From contig NZ_JAGINO010000008.1 in assembly GCF_017876115.1 (NCBI RefSeq), positions 1-64,000 on the forward strand: a DNA stretch of 64,000 nt. Reading direction: 5' to 3'. Under the pieces are notes generated by a model. That model was not told the DNA's origin, ran no database searches, and worked only from the letters and a program-made list of their open reading frames with translations. Both the position numbers and the translations under genes were made by a program. Within the stretch, counting starts at the first letter, position 1; each line of letters starts with the position of its first letter. This document shows positions 17,819 through 25,655 of the stretch, one piece after another. The stretch comes from Azospirillum picis. Lineage in GTDB: Bacteria; Pseudomonadota; Alphaproteobacteria; Azospirillales; Azospirillaceae.

Positions 17819-19243
17819 TCAGCCGAAGCGCTTGCGGATCACCGCATAGACCGCGCGCAGGCCCAGCGCCTCGCCGCCTTCCGGCCGGCCGGGCCGGGAG
17901 GAGGCGTTCCACGCGTAGGTGTCGAGGTGAGCCCAGGGGGTTTCCTTCGACACGAACTCCTGCAGGAACAGACCGGCGGTGATGGCGCCGGCGAAGCCGT
18001 TCGAGGTGACGTTGCCGATGTCCGCCACCTTGCTGTCCAGCCCCTTGCGGTAGGGCGCCCACAGCGGCAGCCGCCACATCGGGTCGTCGACCGCCGACCC
18101 GGCCTCGGTCAGGTCGGCGGCCAGCCCGTCGTCGTTGCTCATCAGCGCCGGCAGGTCCGGGCCGAGCGCCACGCGGGCGGCACCGGTCAGGGTGGCGAAG
18201 TCGACCAGCAGGGCCGGCTTTTCCGAGTCCGCCTCGGCAAGCGCGTCGCACAGGATCAGCCGGCCTTCGGCATCGGTGTTGCCGACCTCGACGGTCAGGC
18301 CCTTGCGCGTCTTCAGCACGTCCTGCGGCTTGAAGGCATCGCCGGACACGACGTTCTCCACCGCCGGGACCAGCACGCGCAGCCGCACCGGCAGCCCCGC
18401 CATCATGATCATGCGGCCGAGCGCCAGCGCATGGGCCGCACCCCCCATGTCCTTCTTCATCAACAGCATGGCGGAGGACGGCTTCAGGTCCAGTCCGCCG
18501 GTGTCGAAGCACACGCCCTTGCCGACGATGGTGACCTTCGGATGCTGCGGGTCACCCCAGCGCAGGTCGACCAGCCGCGGCTCGCGCGGGCTGGCGCGGC
18601 CGACGGCATGGATGGCGGGATAGTTGCGGTCCAGCAGGTCGCGGCCGACGGTCACCTCGACCGTTGCGCCGAACTCGCCGGCCAGATCCTGCGCCGCCTG
18701 TGCCAGTTCGGCCGGGCCGAGGTCGCTGGCCGGGGTGTTCACCAAGTCGCGCACCAGGAACGTGGCGGTCGCCGCACGCTCCACCTCGCCGCGGTCCGCC
18801 TCGGCCGGCCAGACCAGGCAGGCGAAGCCCTTCTCCGGCGGTTTCCGGTAGCGGCTGAAGCGGTAGCTGCCGAGCGCCCAGCCCAGCGCCGCCCGCGTCG
18901 CCGCCCGCGCGTCCATCGCCGCTCCGGTTCCGGCCAAGTCGATCCTGTAGGAGCCGGCCGGCAGGGCGGCCGGCAGGCCGGCGAAGGCCCACAGATCGTC
19001 TATGGCCGACACGCCGGCCAGGACGCGGGCGATGGCGCCGTCCGGTCCCGGCAGGAAGGCGGTCGACCCGGCGTCGCCGGTGAAGCCGACCGCCTTGACC
19101 CAGGACGCCACGGCCGGCGTCTGCGATGCCAGCCAGTCGGCCAGCCCGGCCTTGGTCATGGGGGTAAGGGCGACGGTATCGGCGCCGTCGCCGGCAAGCA
19201 GGGTGGCGAGCAAGACGAAGAATCCCTTCTCACGAGGTCGCAT
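17819..19243 (-). CDS. leucyl aminopeptidase (M17) family protein
   Basis: A cytosolic metallo-exopeptidase of about 474 residues. The catalytic C-terminal half carries VGKGVCFDTGGLDLKPSSAM, MKKDMGGAA and the family signature NTDAEGRL with two-metal ligands. The N-terminal half is the usual less-conserved cap. The frame stays open to 19432 but the upstream extension is arginine/proline noise. ATG 19243 is given; an internal TTG at 19213, placed after AAGGGA, is an alternative start. Divergent from the GST gene. Confidence 0.9.
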   Translation of the reverse strand: MRPREKGFFVLLATLLAGDGADTVALTPMTKAGLADWLASQTPAVASWVKAVGFTGDAGSTAFLPGPDGAIARVLAGVSAIDDLWAFAGLPAALPAGSYRIDLAGTGAAMDARAATRAALGWALGSYRFSRYRKPPEKGFACLVWPAEADRGEVERAATATFLVRDLVNTPASDLGPAELAQAAQDLAGEFGATVEVTVGRDLLDRNYPAIHAVGRASPREPRLVDLRWGDPQHPKVTIVGKGVCFDTGGLDLKPSSAMLLMKKDMGGAAHALALGRMIMMAGLPVRLRVLVPAVENVVSGDAFKPQDVLKTRKGLTVEVGNTDAEGRLILCDALAEADSEKPALLVDFATLTGAARVALGPDLPALMSNDDGLAADLTEAGSAVDDPMWRLPLWAPYRKGLDSKVADIGNVTSNGFAGAITAGLFLQEFVSKETPWAHLDTYAWNASSRPGRPEGGEALGLRAVYAVIRKRFG

Positions 19244-19400
19244 CACGCATCCGGTGCGGATGTCCGTCACCAGAGGATGGCGCGCCGGAGGCCGGCTGGA
19301 AAGGGGGCATGTCCGCCGGGCGCGCCGTCCCGGCTGTTGCCCCCGGCGCGGGCCGGCTGCATGCTCGCTCCCCCCTTCCTCGTCCACGCAAGAGCCCGCG

Positions 19401-20051
19401 ATGTCCGACCTGACCCTGATCCTCGGCAACAAGGCCTATTCGTCCTGGTCCCTGCGCCCCTGGCTGGCGCTGAAGCAGGCCGGCCTCCCCTTCACCGAAA
19501 CCGTCATCCCGCTGCGCCAGCCGGACACCGCGGCGCGCATCCGCAGCCATTCGCCCTCGGGCCGGGTACCCTGCCTGATCCATGGCGGCATCACCGTCTG
19601 GGACTCGCTGGCGATCTGCGAGTATGTGGCGGAAATCGCCCCCGGAGCCGGGCTGTGGCCGGCCGACCGGACGGCCCGCGCCGTCGCCCGCTCGATATCG
19701 TCGGAAATGCATTCCGGCTTCGCGTCGCTGCGCAACACGATGTCGATGGACCTCAAGCGCGACCGCCATGGCGAGGGCATGACGCCGGAAACCGCCGCCG
19801 ACATCGCGCGCATCGAGACGCTGTGGGCCGACGCCCGTGCCGGTTCCGGCCGCGGGAGCGAAACCGGCGGCCCGTTCCTGTTCGGTGGCTTCACCATTGC
19901 CGACGCCATGTTCGCCCCGGTGGTCACCCGCCTCGAAACCTACGGGGTCGCGGTCAGGCCGGAGACGCGCGCCTACATGGACGCCGTGCTGGCGCTGCCG
20001 GCGCTGCGGCAGTGGATCGCGGACGCGAAGGCGGAGCCCTGGGTGCTGTAG
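19401..20051 (+). CDS. glutathione S-transferase family protein
   Basis: A 216-residue GST: thioredoxin-like N-terminal domain with YSSWSLRPWLALKQAGLPF (catalytic Ser) and SGRVPCLIHGG, then an all-helical C-terminal domain with GGFTIADAMFAPVVTRLETYG. GSTs of this branch conjugate or bind glutathione adducts; the substrate is unknown. Start ATG 19401 follows AGAG. It lies between two unrelated genes and has no visible operon partner. Confidence 0.92.
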   Translation: MSDLTLILGNKAYSSWSLRPWLALKQAGLPFTETVIPLRQPDTAARIRSHSPSGRVPCLIHGGITVWDSLAICEYVAEIAPGAGLWPADRTARAVARSISSEMHSGFASLRNTMSMDLKRDRHGEGMTPETAADIARIETLWADARAGSGRGSETGGPFLFGGFTIADAMFAPVVTRLETYGVAVRPETRAYMDAVLALPALRQWIADAKAEPWVL

Positions 20052-20128
20052 CTCCGGGCGGCGACCGCCGGTGGAGCGTGCCGGCCGGCCCGGTTGACGA
20101 GGCCGGTCCCGGTCCCCATCCTGGGGAT

Positions 20129-20815
20129 ATGTGCGGACGCTTTGCCATTCACAGCCCGACCGACCAGATCGCCGCGCGCTTCGGCACGGTCGGGCAACTT
20201 CCCGAGTTCGGGCCGCGGTACAATGCGGCGCCCCTGCAGATGCTGCCGGTGGTCCGCGCCCATCCGGAGACCAAGGAGCGCAGGCTGGGCCTGCTGCGCT
20301 GGGGCCTGCTGCCGGTCTGGTCGAAGGACGCCGCCGGCGCGGCGCGGATGATCAATGCCAGGGCCGAGTCGGTGCCGGAGAAGCCGGCGTTCCGATCGGC
20401 CTTCCGCAAGCGCCGCTGCCTGATCCCCTTCGACAATTTCTATGAATGGAAGGCCGACGGGAAGGCCAAGCAGCCCTATGCGATCGGCACCACCGGCAAC
20501 GAGAAGCCGGACGCGTTCGCCGGCCTGTGGGAGGGATGGAAGGATCCGGCCACGGGAGAGTGGCTGCACACCTTCACCATCATCACCACGACCGCCAACG
20601 ACGCCACGCGGGACGTCCACGACCGCATGCCGGTGATCCTGCCGCCGGCCGATTGGCCGGCGTGGCTCGGCGAGGAGGAGGCCGGCGACGATCGCCTGGT
20701 GGGGCTGATGCGGCCCTATCCGGCGGACCGGACCCGGCTGTGGCCGGTCCACCGCGATGTCGGCAACGTGCGGAACGACCGCGTCGACCTGATCGAGCCG
20801 ATCAACCCGGCCTGA
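20129..20815 (+). CDS. yedK: SOS response-associated peptidase (SRAP, YedK/HMCES)
   Basis: A 228-residue SRAP protein that forms a covalent thiazolidine link to abasic sites in single-stranded DNA and so shields them. The catalytic Cys is residue 2 (MCGRF), exposed after Met removal, which fixes ATG 20129 as the start. RYNAAPLQMLPVV, MINARAES, FYEWK (catalytic Glu) and the C-terminal VHDRMPVIL with the catalytic His are present. Length is typical. Confidence 0.95.
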   Translation: MCGRFAIHSPTDQIAARFGTVGQLPEFGPRYNAAPLQMLPVVRAHPETKERRLGLLRWGLLPVWSKDAAGAARMINARAESVPEKPAFRSAFRKRRCLIPFDNFYEWKADGKAKQPYAIGTTGNEKPDAFAGLWEGWKDPATGEWLHTFTIITTTANDATRDVHDRMPVILPPADWPAWLGEEEAGDDRLVGLMRPYPADRTRLWPVHRDVGNVRNDRVDLIEPINPA

Positions 20816-20893
20816 CGCCTGGGCCGGCCTACGCCCGCGTGGGTGAGGCTCCGCGGCCAGGCGGGAGCCGGGGATCCGGAAGCGGGTGTGCGG

Positions 20894-20923
20894 CGCCGTG
20901 CGTTTCATATGAAACGCACGGCG
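20894..20923. repeat. perfect 30-bp palindrome
   Basis: Fifteen bases on each side of the centre (between 20908 and 20909) are exact complements; the centre reads TTTCATATGAAA. It could be a terminator-like hairpin or a dimeric-regulator operator. It lies 79 bases after the SRAP stop codon. Confidence 0.7.
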
Positions 20924-20994
20924 TTGTGGCCTTCGTTCGACGATCCTGTTCACGCTCCACATCGATTCCGGTTTCACGCGATCCGATCTGAAGA

Positions 20995-21022
20995 TGCCCG
21001 CCTTACGGAAGCGAGGCGGGCA
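20995..21022 (+). terminator. 9-bp GC-rich hairpin
   Basis: TGCCCGCCT and its complement flank a 10-base loop. There is no T-run. Possible terminator for SRAP read-through or a structured leader of the next transcript. Confidence 0.35.
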
Positions 21023-21277
21023 GTTCCGCAGGGAGGGAACCCGTTCCCCGATCATGCCGGGAGGTCGCAAGACGGTCCCGCGCCGGAAGAGAGGCTGCCT
21101 CCCGGAGCTGGGAAGGATACGGGGACTCTGGTCCAGCGGAGAGGAAGGATAGGCGGGCAATCAGCCAGGCAGTGCCCTCACCGGCCGTTTCGGTGAATTG
21201 GTCACCGGCAAGCGCCTTGTCCGCAAGGATTGCGCTTCGATATGATGCATACGCCGAATCATCAGGAACAAGGTCAT

Positions 21278-22027
21278 ATGGAAGAGTGGGAGTCGTTCGC
21301 CAGCAAAGCCAGGATCAGGCTGGCAGAAACGCCAGATGGTCAAGACACGGTCCAACCGGTCGCGCCGCTTTCCATTTCGGATTCCCGGGAAATAGGAAGC
21401 GTTTCCGGCGAGCTCCGGCATCTGGCGGACAAGGAGCTGTTCGACTTGCAGTCGGCGACCCTCTCCGCCCTTCAGGAGTCCGGTAATTCGCAGATCGTGC
21501 AGGCGCATCTCGCCGGGCTCATCGCCATGCGCAGGGAAATGCGAAGGCGTTGGAGCGAGAAAGGCGCCGAGGCATCCGAAGGCAATCCGCAGTTCACGGA
21601 CGCACCGGCCGAACTGAAGCCGATCCTTATCGTCGAGGACAATCGAAGGGATCTGGAACTGGTGCTCGAGGCCTTCGGCCAAGTGGGGTTGGAAAACGAC
21701 ATCGTGATCGCGAACGACGGCGAGCAGGCACTGTCGCGCCTGTTCAACGATGGTCCCGGGCGCGTGCTCCCGGCGGTCATCCTTCTCGACCTGAAGCTCC
21801 CGAAAATCGACGGGATGGAGGTCCTAAGGAGGATCAAGGCTGAGCCGGCCACCAGAAAGCTCCCCGTCGTCGTGCTGACCTCCTCGCGGGACGAGAGGGA
21901 CCTGGAGGCATGTTATGAGGCAGGCGGCAGCGCCTATGTGGTGAAGCAGACGAGGTTCGAGGATTTCGTCGCCTCCGTCCGTTCCCTTGCCGCCTTCTGG
22001 GCAAGGGAGAACCTCACGCCTCCATGA
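21278..22027 (+). CDS. stand-alone response regulator receiver protein with N-terminal extension
   Basis: About 249 residues. The C-terminal 145 are a CheY-like receiver: acidic pair in ILIVEDNRRD, phospho-acceptor Asp in LLDLKLPKIDG, Thr/Ser in VVLTSSRDE, and Lys in YVVK. The following residue is Gln rather than the usual Pro, as is frequent in the Rcp1-like group paired with phytochrome-type kinases. No output domain is present. The N-terminal 110 residues are helical and unrecognised. The start is uncertain: ATG 21278 is given, with ATG 21242 as an alternative. The GC content is lower than in neighbours, suggesting an accessory gene. Confidence 0.8.
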   Translation: MEEWESFASKARIRLAETPDGQDTVQPVAPLSISDSREIGSVSGELRHLADKELFDLQSATLSALQESGNSQIVQAHLAGLIAMRREMRRRWSEKGAEASEGNPQFTDAPAELKPILIVEDNRRDLELVLEAFGQVGLENDIVIANDGEQALSRLFNDGPGRVLPAVILLDLKLPKIDGMEVLRRIKAEPATRKLPVVVLTSSRDERDLEACYEAGGSAYVVKQTRFEDFVASVRSLAAFWARENLTPP

Positions 22028-22353
22028 CCTCGGCCATCTCGGCCGGACGCCGCGCCGATGGGCGTGGCGGACAAGGATGCTCTCTTTCAAGATAGGGGTG
22101 TGCCGTATGGGCGATGCGAGGTGGGCCGGGTTAGGGTGTTCATGACAGCTCGCATACTGTCATCCATGCAACTCGGGCGACCGCTATCCCGCAGGTCGCC
22201 CCTTCTTTTCCCAGCGCTCCCGTCATACGACCGGCACCGCCCCGACCGCTGCACCTTTGGCCGAGAGCTGGCTGAGTTGCCTATTCTGCGGGGAGAACGA
22301 TTACATCGCTGAGCTGATTTATCTGCAGACTCAGGCTGAACTAAAATGACGCC
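22028..22353. other. lower-GC intergenic region
   Basis: No convincing gene. It contains a 7-bp inverted repeat ATGACAG/CTGTCAT at 22142-22163. Base composition is distinctly less GC-rich than the rest of the window, as in the flanking stretch to about 23300. Confidence 0.45.
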
Positions 22354-22560
22354 ATGATGGATAGCCATTCTGACGACATTGAAGAGTTCATGGACGATCT
22401 TCGCGCATGGGCTCTGAATACTCGGACCTGGGTCAGGAACGTTCAATCCCTATCTGCCGGGCAGAGGAACGGAGCGGCGGAGCTGCGGTTGGAGGCCGAA
22501 GAAATACTGCATGAAGTTCGGCGCCGTCGCTGGATTGAGTCTGACGCGAGCAGGCTCTGA
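22354..22560 (+). CDS. hypothetical 68-residue protein
   Basis: An acidic/basic, probably helical small protein starting MMDSHSDDIEEFMDDL and ending in an arginine-rich segment. No ribosome site is evident and no family is recognised. It is the most gene-like frame between the receiver protein and the structured RNA, but may be spurious. Confidence 0.3.
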   Translation: MMDSHSDDIEEFMDDLRAWALNTRTWVRNVQSLSAGQRNGAAELRLEAEEILHEVRRRRWIESDASRL

Positions 22561-22968
22561 TGAACTCGCCTCCACCATCGGGACCAGGTTGTGATGGGAG
22601 CGGCATGGGAGATCGTGCCGAAACACACCCCCACAGCTCCTGCCCGGATGCGGTCCGGCAGCGTCGATCCAGGACGTTACGGTCGGGCTACCGCTGAGCG
22701 GGTAGAGTCCGGCTGAAGCGCCGCGGTTTCGTTGCTGCTGGCGTTGGTGAAGGCGCGTGCGGCAAGCTTGGCCGCATGAGCGGTCGCGGCATGTTCCCTG
22801 GTCGGGAGAAGAGAATCGGCCTTGGGCAACCGCGCGGCGTGGCGTGCTCGACGATACGGACGACCGTTCCGACCGGACGGCATGGCGGGTGACCGCTCGC
22901 TCTTACAGGGGCGAGCCGGCAAGCTGGGGAGCGTTCTTTTCCCTGAGTTCCCCCAGCCCCTGACCACA
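22561..22968. other. region without a supported gene
   Basis: Only arginine-rich open frames without ribosome sites (for example a 96-codon minus-strand frame at 22677-22967) are present. Their composition looks like frame noise, so none is annotated. Confidence 0.45.
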
Positions 22969-22969
22969 T

Positions 22970-23004
22970 AAAAAAACCGCCGCTAATCCGATGGATTAGC
23001 GGCG
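22970..23004 (-). terminator. intrinsic terminator (minus strand)
   Basis: Perfect 12-bp stem CGCCGCTAATCC with a 3-base loop, followed on the minus strand by T7. It is the best intrinsic terminator in the window and defines the 3' end of the candidate small RNA. Confidence 0.85.
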
Positions 23005-23080
23005 AGTTGAACAGGGAGGCTTCACGTCTGGGAGACGCTGGGTCCGAGGACCCAACCCCGAAGGAGAACCTTCGGGACGA
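22970..23080 (-). ncRNA. candidate structured small RNA with intrinsic terminator
   Basis: Read on the minus strand, three consecutive hairpins (23057-23076, 8 bp; 23039-23054, 7 bp; 23025-23037, 5 bp) are followed by a single-stranded stretch containing GCCTCCCTG, complementary to ribosome binding sites, then a perfect 12-bp stem (22978-23004) and seven T residues. This is the architecture of a trans-acting bacterial sRNA. No ORF occupies the region and the nearest minus-strand gene ends 225 bases upstream. The 5' end and promoter are not resolved. Confidence 0.55.
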
Positions 23081-23304
23081 AACATCGAATGCTGCGTCGC
23101 AACATCCAACGATCAAAATTTGACCATTCTGCTGCCAACTTTCCAGGCATAAATGAATAAATCTACCATGCAAGCGACGCATGGCTTGCTCGAAAGCTGA
23201 AATTGCTAATAAAAATGCCGAAACCGACCAAGCTGCCTCCGAAAGATGGGGAAACCGGGTCGATTTCGGCAATGCTATTGCAACGCTTCGAAAATAGCCC
23301 CCGA

Positions 23305-24198
23305 TCAGAACGGGGTCTCTGCCACTTTTTTAACCAGGAAGTCGCGGAAGACCGCGATGCGCTTGGAATGGCGCAATTCTTCGGCATAAACGAAGTAGGC
23401 GTCGACCTTCGGCCCGTCGACGTCGGGCATGATCCGCGTCACGTCCTTGGAGAAGCTGTCGACCAGGAAGTCCGGCAGGGCCGCGATGCCCAGCCCGCTC
23501 TCCACCGCGCGGTAGATGGCGTAGACGCTGTTGACCTGCAGGATCGGCCGCCGGTTGGGCGACGGTTCCCCCATCTCCATGATCCAGTTGACGTTGGGGA
23601 TCGGTGCCCGCACGTCGGGCGGATAGGCGATGATGTCGTGGTTGTCCAGGTCCGCCAGGGTCTTGGGCGTCCCCCGCTTCTTCAGGTAGTTCTGGCTGGC
23701 GTAGAGATGGAAGCGGATCGACATCAGGTGCCGCTGGATCAGGTCGGGCTGGCGCGGCGTGTTCATGCGGATGGCGATGTCCGCCTCGCGCATCGCCAGG
23801 TCCAGCTCGTTGTCGTCGATCAGCAGCGTCAACTGGATGTCGGGATAGATCGACATGAACTCGTTGATGCGCGGCGTCAGCCAGGTCGATCCGAAGGCGA
23901 CGGTGGTCGTCACCCGCAGCGGACCCTTCGGATGCTCCCGGCTCTCGGTCAGCATCGCCTCGGTCATCGACAGCTTGGCGAAGACGTCGCGGGCGGTCCG
24001 GTGCAGCAGTTCGCCCTGCTCGGTCAGGATCAGCCCGCGGGCGTGGCGGTGGAAGAGTGGAACGCCCAGACTTTCCTCAAGTGCGCTGATCTGCCGGCTG
24101 ACCGCCGACTGGCTGAGGTTCAGCGTCTCGCCGGCGTGCGTGAAGCTGCCGGCTTCGGCCACCGCATGGAAAACCCGAAGCTTGTCCCAATCCATCAT
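23305..24198 (-). CDS. LysR family transcriptional regulator
   Basis: A 297-residue LTTR: N-terminal winged helix-turn-helix (MDWDKLRVFHAVAEAGSFTHAGETLNLSQSAVSRQISALE) and a periplasmic-binding-like effector domain from about residue 92. It resembles the group with a VTTTVAFGSTWLTPRI start of the effector domain. The target is unknown; no divergent metabolic gene is close. Start is one of two tandem ATG codons at 24198/24195. The 5' open frame to 24258 lacks HTH similarity and is not included. Confidence 0.92.
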   Translation of the reverse strand: MMDWDKLRVFHAVAEAGSFTHAGETLNLSQSAVSRQISALEESLGVPLFHRHARGLILTEQGELLHRTARDVFAKLSMTEAMLTESREHPKGPLRVTTTVAFGSTWLTPRINEFMSIYPDIQLTLLIDDNELDLAMREADIAIRMNTPRQPDLIQRHLMSIRFHLYASQNYLKKRGTPKTLADLDNHDIIAYPPDVRAPIPNVNWIMEMGEPSPNRRPILQVNSVYAIYRAVESGLGIAALPDFLVDSFSKDVTRIMPDVDGPKVDAYFVYAEELRHSKRIAVFRDFLVKKVAETPF

Positions 24199-24541
24199 GC
24201 TGTCCCGCTCCGTAGCGCATTGACCCGGAGCCTCCCGTTTATCTTGAAGTCGGCGCATGGCCGCTATGCATGTTTATACCGGGAACGCGCCCGGAACGCA
24301 CGTGCTACCAACCCTCACTCGCACGAAAATTAATCATGATCGCCGGAATTATTCTCATCCGAGCACCCCGCTATCTTTCCATGCATAGGCTGGAAAACTG
24401 GCGGAGACGACTGCGAACGGGGGAGGGCTGGGGCATGACGATCATCGAAGGTTGTGTTATCGTGAGGTGGTGAACGCTTCGGGCGCAATGTCGTGGTTCG
24501 ATCCCGTCCTGTCCCGCCCATCTTCCACCGGAGCACCCGCA
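24199..24541. other. intergenic region, no gene supported
   Basis: This separates the minus-strand LysR gene from a plus-strand hypothetical gene. It includes an AT-richer core near 24320-24360 where divergent promoters could sit, and a stretch near 24490-24520 resembling a tRNA T-arm (GTTCGATCC) but lacking the rest of a cloverleaf. Confidence 0.4.
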
Positions 24542-25651
24542 ATGTCGATAAGGCCGTTGTCCGGACAATTTGCCGCGCTTCTTTCCAACTCCCCGTTGGC
24601 GGCCGGCGGGAAGCCGGGGCGGCCGGAGGACATCGGCGGCGCGCTGTTCAAGGCGACGAACGGCAAGCCGGGCGGGAGAGGGAGCGGGCCGGTCGACGAC
24701 GTCGCCTTTTCCAAACAGGCGCTGGCGATGCTGAAAAGCGGCATGGGGACTCCGGCGGCGGCATCCGGCACATCGGCCGGCACATCGGCCGGCATATCCG
24801 CAGGGACGGCTCCGGCACAGGGCGCCGCCCCGGCCGGCGCCTCCACCAACGCCCCGGCCGACAGCCGGGCACAGGCACGGCCGTCGGACCCGCCGCCATG
24901 GAAGATGCGCGTCGAAGGTGAAATCGACCTGCCGAGGTTCGATTCAAACCAGTCCGACGACGTGATCGCGTATGGCTCCGCCCTGATGGAGCATCATCGC
25001 GGGCGCGCCGATTATGTACGCGGGGAGTTCGGCCGGCTGGGCGGCGAGGATACCGATTACGGCCTCGTGCTGTCCGGCGACATCGCCGCCGCCATCGACA
25101 AGACCATGGCGCTCGACGGGGTGGCGCTGCCGCAGAAACCGGCCTCCCTGCTGGCGAAGGAGAAGGAGGGCGACGCCGGCCCGCCCGCCATGCCGGAAGG
25201 AACGGCAAACACCTCGATGATCACGCTGGCCCTGCCGAACGGGCAAAAGGACGGCTATGACCAGATCGAGATCATGTTCGACGACAGGATGATGGACAAG
25301 CTCGCCGGGATGTCGGCCGAGGACGTGAAGGCGGGCATGGTGGACATGCTGGCGGGCAGCGGCCGGGGAGCGGCCGGCAACGAGGCGATGAAGGGCGGCA
25401 TGATGGGGAAGTTCATCGAAGAGAACGCGGCCTGGCATCCGGAATACGCCAAGTCGCAGGCCCGCTACGGCCTCTTCGATCCCGATCAGGGCACCGACCG
25501 GCAGCCTCTGATGATGATCCAGTCGCAGACGCGCTCCGGCTACGTGCGCGAACATGTCGGGGAACTGGTCGAGGCGGTGATGGGGCTGTTGCGCGGGCTG
25601 GCGCCCGGCACCCCTGCCGCCACCCCGGCAACCGCGCCCGCCGCGGGCTGA
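24542..25651 (+). CDS. unrecognised 369-residue protein with a low-complexity linker
   Basis: A clear coding frame with GC3 bias and GGAG 8 bases before the ATG. Residues 1-65 are basic/glycine-rich and include PVDDVAFSKQALAML, a pattern seen in several flagellar or secreted proteins. Residues about 75-130 are an AGTS-type repeat linker encoded by short direct repeats near 24770-24810. The C-terminal 240 residues are mixed alpha/beta with several Met-rich segments. There is no signal peptide or membrane segment. I do not recognise the family and assign no function. Confidence 0.65.
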   Translation: MSIRPLSGQFAALLSNSPLAAGGKPGRPEDIGGALFKATNGKPGGRGSGPVDDVAFSKQALAMLKSGMGTPAAASGTSAGTSAGISAGTAPAQGAAPAGASTNAPADSRAQARPSDPPPWKMRVEGEIDLPRFDSNQSDDVIAYGSALMEHHRGRADYVRGEFGRLGGEDTDYGLVLSGDIAAAIDKTMALDGVALPQKPASLLAKEKEGDAGPPAMPEGTANTSMITLALPNGQKDGYDQIEIMFDDRMMDKLAGMSAEDVKAGMVDMLAGSGRGAAGNEAMKGGMMGKFIEENAAWHPEYAKSQARYGLFDPDQGTDRQPLMMIQSQTRSGYVREHVGELVEAVMGLLRGLAPGTPAATPATAPAAG

Positions 25652-25655
25652 CGGC

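Larger units (their letters stand above)
20816..21277. other. gene-free region with palindromes
   Basis: No supported gene. It contains a perfect 30-bp palindrome at 20894-20923 and a 9-bp hairpin at 20995-21022, and base composition drops toward the following lower-GC block. Promoters for the receiver gene at 21278 presumably lie here. Confidence 0.5.

Noticed and set aside
22677..22967. 96-codon minus-strand frame upstream of the small RNA terminator.
   Set aside because: No ribosome site and arginine-rich noise composition; the terminator belongs to the structured RNA rather than this frame.
24490..24530. tRNA-like T-arm (GTTCGATCC) suggesting a tRNA gene or remnant.
   Set aside because: No matching acceptor stem, D-arm or anticodon arm could be built on either strand; the fragment alone is not enough.
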